From assembly GCF_015558675.1 (NCBI RefSeq), contig NZ_JADMOL010000002.1, positions 15,635 to 79,634 on the forward strand: a stretch of 64,000 bases of DNA, in the 5' to 3' direction. The notes under the pieces are model-generated. The model was not told the DNA's origin and made no database searches. It worked only from the letters and a program-made list of their open reading frames with translations. The translations under genes were made by a program, and so were the position numbers. The stretch comes from Paenibacillus sp. 1001270B_150601_E10. Lineage in GTDB: Bacteria > Bacillota > Bacilli > Paenibacillales > Paenibacillaceae. This document shows, one piece after another, positions 62,062-64,000 of this stretch. The first letter of the stretch is position 1. Each line of letters starts with the position of its first letter.

Positions 62062-62094
62062 TCCTACACTTTAGAAGATTAGGGGGATCAAATC

Positions 62095-62652
62095 ATGGGA
62101 TACGATGTGAAGCATGATAAAAAGAAGCATAAGAAGCACGATTCTAAGCACGACAAGTGCCATAAGAGATATGACGATTGTGATGACGACGATGATGACT
62201 ACGATGACGATGATTGCGATAAGAAGAAGAGGAAGGACCATAGATGGTCTCCATTCAGCAACTGCAAACACCCGCTAGATTCAACGATTGAGCAGGAAGC
62301 TGATCAAGAGATTAAAAATGTTCAAACCTCCTATGAGGAAATTGTTATTCGTGATTCCTGCGATGTGGACGTAACGACAACGGATACGAAGATCGCTGCA
62401 TCGATTCAGGCGTCTCTTCAGGCTGCGCTTGTCGCTGTAATCAGCATTTCGATCGGCAGCTCAACTCGTGCCGAAGCGATCGTTCAGGATCTGATGCAAA
62501 AAATCAACGTTACGCAAAGCAACCGTCAACGCGTATACGTTCAAAACTCGAAGGGTGTAGTCGTTTCTACAACGGACTCCTTCATATCGGTTAATATTCA
62601 AGTACTGCTGCAAATCTTGCTCGCCTTGGTCGTTCAATTAGATGTGCTGTAA
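62095..62652 (+). CDS. CotX/CotV-family spore coat protein with Asp/Lys/His-rich N-terminus
   Basis: 185 residues. The first about 60 are a charged low-complexity region of alternating Lys, His and Asp (KHDKKKHKKHDSKHDK; DDDDDDYDDDD) with a few Cys, likely metal- or cation-binding. Then a CotX/V domain: EIVIRDSCDVDVTTTDTKIA, SIQASLQAALVAVISISIG, VQNSKGVVVSTTDSFI and NIQVLLQILLALVVQLDV. It lies 33 nt after the first CotX-like gene and is in the same operon. Probably a spore crust protein. Confidence 0.9.
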   Translation: MGYDVKHDKKKHKKHDSKHDKCHKRYDDCDDDDDDYDDDDCDKKKRKDHRWSPFSNCKHPLDSTIEQEADQEIKNVQTSYEEIVIRDSCDVDVTTTDTKIAASIQASLQAALVAVISISIGSSTRAEAIVQDLMQKINVTQSNRQRVYVQNSKGVVVSTTDSFISVNIQVLLQILLALVVQLDVL

Positions 62653-62694
62653 TCGATAAACGCCCACATTCGACCTAGGGAGGAGGGATTCTTT

Positions 62695-62940
62695 GTGGCG
62701 GACATCAAAAATATAGATGACGTTCTTGAACAGTTAAAAGCATACAATGAGCGGAAAATGCAGGCATTGTTTGCGGCAGCGCGTGAGAAGCGGCTTAAGC
62801 AGAAACTTGAGCGCGCGAATCATTCGGTTAATGATGCTGTGAAAAAGGTCGAGGAAGTGATTGAAGAATCCGTCGAGCCTAAAGCTAACGAGACGCTTGA
62901 TCGCTGGAAGTCATTGCTTGACCAACTAGGTAAAAAGTAA
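62695..62940 (+). CDS. Small coiled-coil protein of the coat operon
   Basis: 81 residues, GTG start after GGGAGGAGGG. Mostly charged helix (DDVLEQLKAYNERKMQALFA; AVKKVEEVIEESVEPKANET), no membrane segment. Third gene of the CotX-type operon, followed by a terminator. By position it may be a coat assembly partner; the family is not recognised. Confidence 0.7.
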   Translation: MADIKNIDDVLEQLKAYNERKMQALFAAAREKRLKQKLERANHSVNDAVKKVEEVIEESVEPKANETLDRWKSLLDQLGKK

Positions 62941-63027
62941 GGCATGTACCGATGTGGCATCCTTCTAGACAAGTTGGATCTCTATACGCCATATGAACGG
63001 ACTGCTTGCTAATAATAAAAAAACGTA

Positions 63028-63065
63028 AGGCTTGTATCTGGTAGGGGTACAAGCCTTTGTTTTGT
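63028..63065 (+). terminator. Terminator of the coat operon
   Basis: AGGCTTGTA (63028-63036) pairs with TACAAGCCT (63048-63056) followed by TTGTTTTGTT. Confidence 0.85.
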
Positions 63066-63137
63066 TGGACATGTAATGTTGATGTGAAAAAGCTTAATGG
63101 AGCACTGTAGAGGAGGAAAATCTAAGTAAAATCAAAT

Positions 63138-63179
63138 AAAAAAGACGAGATGAAATGAGCTCATCCATGTGTCTTTTTG
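63138..63179. terminator. Bidirectional hairpin beside the integrase relic
   Basis: AAAAAAGAC and GTCTTTTT flank an inner GATGA/TCATC stem. It overlaps the end of the leftward integrase remnant and looks like its original terminator. Confidence 0.6.
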
Positions 63180-63364
63180 TCTTCTGTATAATCACATATT
63201 GTAAACAGGTTATTTAGTTTTTCTGCAGCCATCTGATCTGCAGTTTGGAGGGCATGCTCATGTATGTTCATTGTGGTGGTAATGTTAGTGTGCCTCAAAC
63301 GTTCAGAGATGATCTTAGCGTGATTGCGTTGCTATCGAATGTTAATGCCTTCTTCGAGTAACAA
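63161..63364 (-). pseudogene. Remnant of a tyrosine-type phage integrase
   Basis: Read leftward from 63364: LLLEEGINIR, an in-frame TAG, then QRNHAKIISERLRHTNITTT, MNIHEHALQTADQMAAEKLN, NLFTICDYTEDKKTHG and a stop. This is the C-terminal end of a phage integrase (the last conserved box includes the catalytic Tyr region, here with His in HEHA where Y.H is usual). Everything upstream of LLLEEG is missing. It is a dead relic of an older integration, unrelated to the serine recombinase at 54627. Confidence 0.75.
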
Positions 63365-63402
63365 ACTTCTCCTCTGAAATAAGCCTCAATCTATCTAAGG
63401 TT

Positions 63403-63657
63403 TCAATTTAACTTGATACGTTCAACAGAGGTTGGACGCTTAATATCGATGGATGGGTAAATCTCTTCAACTATAAAGTACGTCTCCTCGATGATACTCT
63501 CATCAAACTTTACAATTACAGCGTCTATGTAACGTTCTATTGTGCCTTCAAGTAATTGGCTTACTTCAATTTTTACGTTTCGCACTTTGTAAACTTTAGG
63601 CCATTCATCATTTTCGAGCTGGTAAAAAGCCACTGGCTCGCCATTAGCTCTTTTCAT
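63403..63657 (-). CDS. Small uncharacterised protein, possibly a gene fragment
   Basis: 84 residues: MKRANGEPVAFYQLENDEWP at the start, then alternating strands and helices (KVRNVKIEVSQLLEGTIERY). No ribosome site precedes the ATG, and the open frame extends 11 codons further upstream to a TAA without a better start. It lies beside an integrase remnant, so it may be leftover cargo. Not recognised. Confidence 0.4.
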   Translation of the reverse strand: MKRANGEPVAFYQLENDEWPKVYKVRNVKIEVSQLLEGTIERYIDAVIVKFDESIIEETYFIVEEIYPSIDIKRPTSVERIKLN

Positions 63658-63976
63658 AACATCAATTCGTTCCGCATCACTTAAATGTATTTAGTATTAT
63701 GTCGTCGAAATCAAATGAGCAAAGAACGAACATTAACTGAATCAGCTCAAATCAATAAAGTAATAATGGTTTTGATTGTTTTCATAATCTTGAATTTACC
63801 ACCATTATGGTACTTGCCTCAATTTCGTATAACGTTCAATGTATTCACGAGTCCGAGAGGCTTAAAGGAGCGTCAGCGACTGGGTCGAAGACTTAGCCTC
63901 GCAGGATTATCAGTTCTTTGATACATCATTTCAGATAGGGTAATATATATTTAAGAAAGACCAAGTGGGGAAACAC

Positions 63977-64000
63977 ATGGTCCATACAATTGGCTTGGAT
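63977..64000 (+). CDS. Possible start of a gene running off the right edge
   Basis: ATG at 63977 preceded by GTGGGGA opens MVHTIGLD to the window end. Too short to identify. A T/A-rich stretch (GGTAATATATATTTAAG) upstream could hold its promoter. Confidence 0.35.

Noticed and set aside
63685-63921. 78-residue frame with one hydrophobic segment
   Set aside because: No ribosome site and an unconvincing C-terminus; the inner ATG at 63715 gives a possible small membrane protein but support is too weak to list.
1-64000. CRISPR arrays, rRNA or tRNA genes, intact insertion sequences
   Set aside because: No regularly spaced repeats, cloverleaf or rRNA-like stretches, or transposase genes were seen on either strand.

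Overview
The window looks like a chromosome segment of an endospore-forming Bacillota, most likely Paenibacillaceae (Paenibacillus or a close relative). This rests on the gene content: GerE, CotX/CotV-type coat proteins, a YhcN/YlaJ lipoprotein, a CgeB-like protein, an ydaO-type c-di-AMP riboswitch, Lpl-type sugar ABC transporters with a membrane-anchored AraC regulator, and xylR/xylAB. No rRNA, tRNA, CRISPR array or intact insertion sequence was seen.

Layout. 1-1.9 kb: end of a CgeB-like gene, then a c-di-AMP riboswitch ahead of a small Rossmann-like gene. 1.9-9 kb: an unusual peptide-type ABC transporter with a fused double ATPase, two permeases with extra N-terminal membrane regions, and a binding protein whose two halves are in swapped order. 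9-13.3 kb: a flavin-type oxidase, an M20 dipeptidase and a LacI regulator. 13.6-24.4 kb: a spore-surface glycan cluster of four or five glycosyltransferases and nucleotide-sugar enzymes, with sigma-K-like promoters on both strands. 24.5-39.3 kb: a host-glycan island with two M60 (enhancin-like) metallopeptidase genes (the first frameshifted), a sugar ABC transporter, an AraC-type sensor-regulator, a GH88 unsaturated glucuronyl hydrolase and a Gfo/Idh/MocA oxidoreductase. 39.5-41.5 kb: fabH and a sporulation lipoprotein. 56.5-61 kb: xylR and xylAB with a xyl operator. 61-63 kb: a spore coat/crust gene cluster. 63-64 kb: a decayed tyrosine integrase and fragments.

Main discovery. gerE, the last transcription factor of the mother-cell sporulation cascade, is split in two. 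Its first 51 codons lie at 41685-41837 behind a sigma-K-like promoter. Its last 23 codons and stop lie at 56261-56332. The 14,423 bp between them carry a complete type IV pilus system (minor pilins, pilB, pilT, pilC, pilA, pilD, pilM, pilN, pilO), a large modular response regulator, a 46-residue basic protein and a large serine recombinase. The recombinase stop codon lies inside the right junction. The two junctions share CGAATGT, and joining the two element ends creates an attP-like inverted repeat with 15 of 18 arm positions matching. Joining the outer ends restores a 74-codon gerE. This is the architecture of developmentally excised elements such as skin in sigK, but with type IV pili as cargo. 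The inference is that the mother cell excises the pilus element late in sporulation to make GerE, while the forespore chromosome keeps it.

How the genes fit together. GerE with sigma-K would then drive the spore-surface programme seen in this same window. Four promoters fit AC-N17-CATAnnnTA (gerE, two glycosyltransferase units and the coat cluster), and a perfect GerE-consensus site lies before the first CotX-like gene. The glycan cluster contains the three enzyme types for a UDP-2-acetamido-2,6-dideoxy-L-hexose (L-FucNAc or L-QuiNAc), probably for decorating the spore surface.
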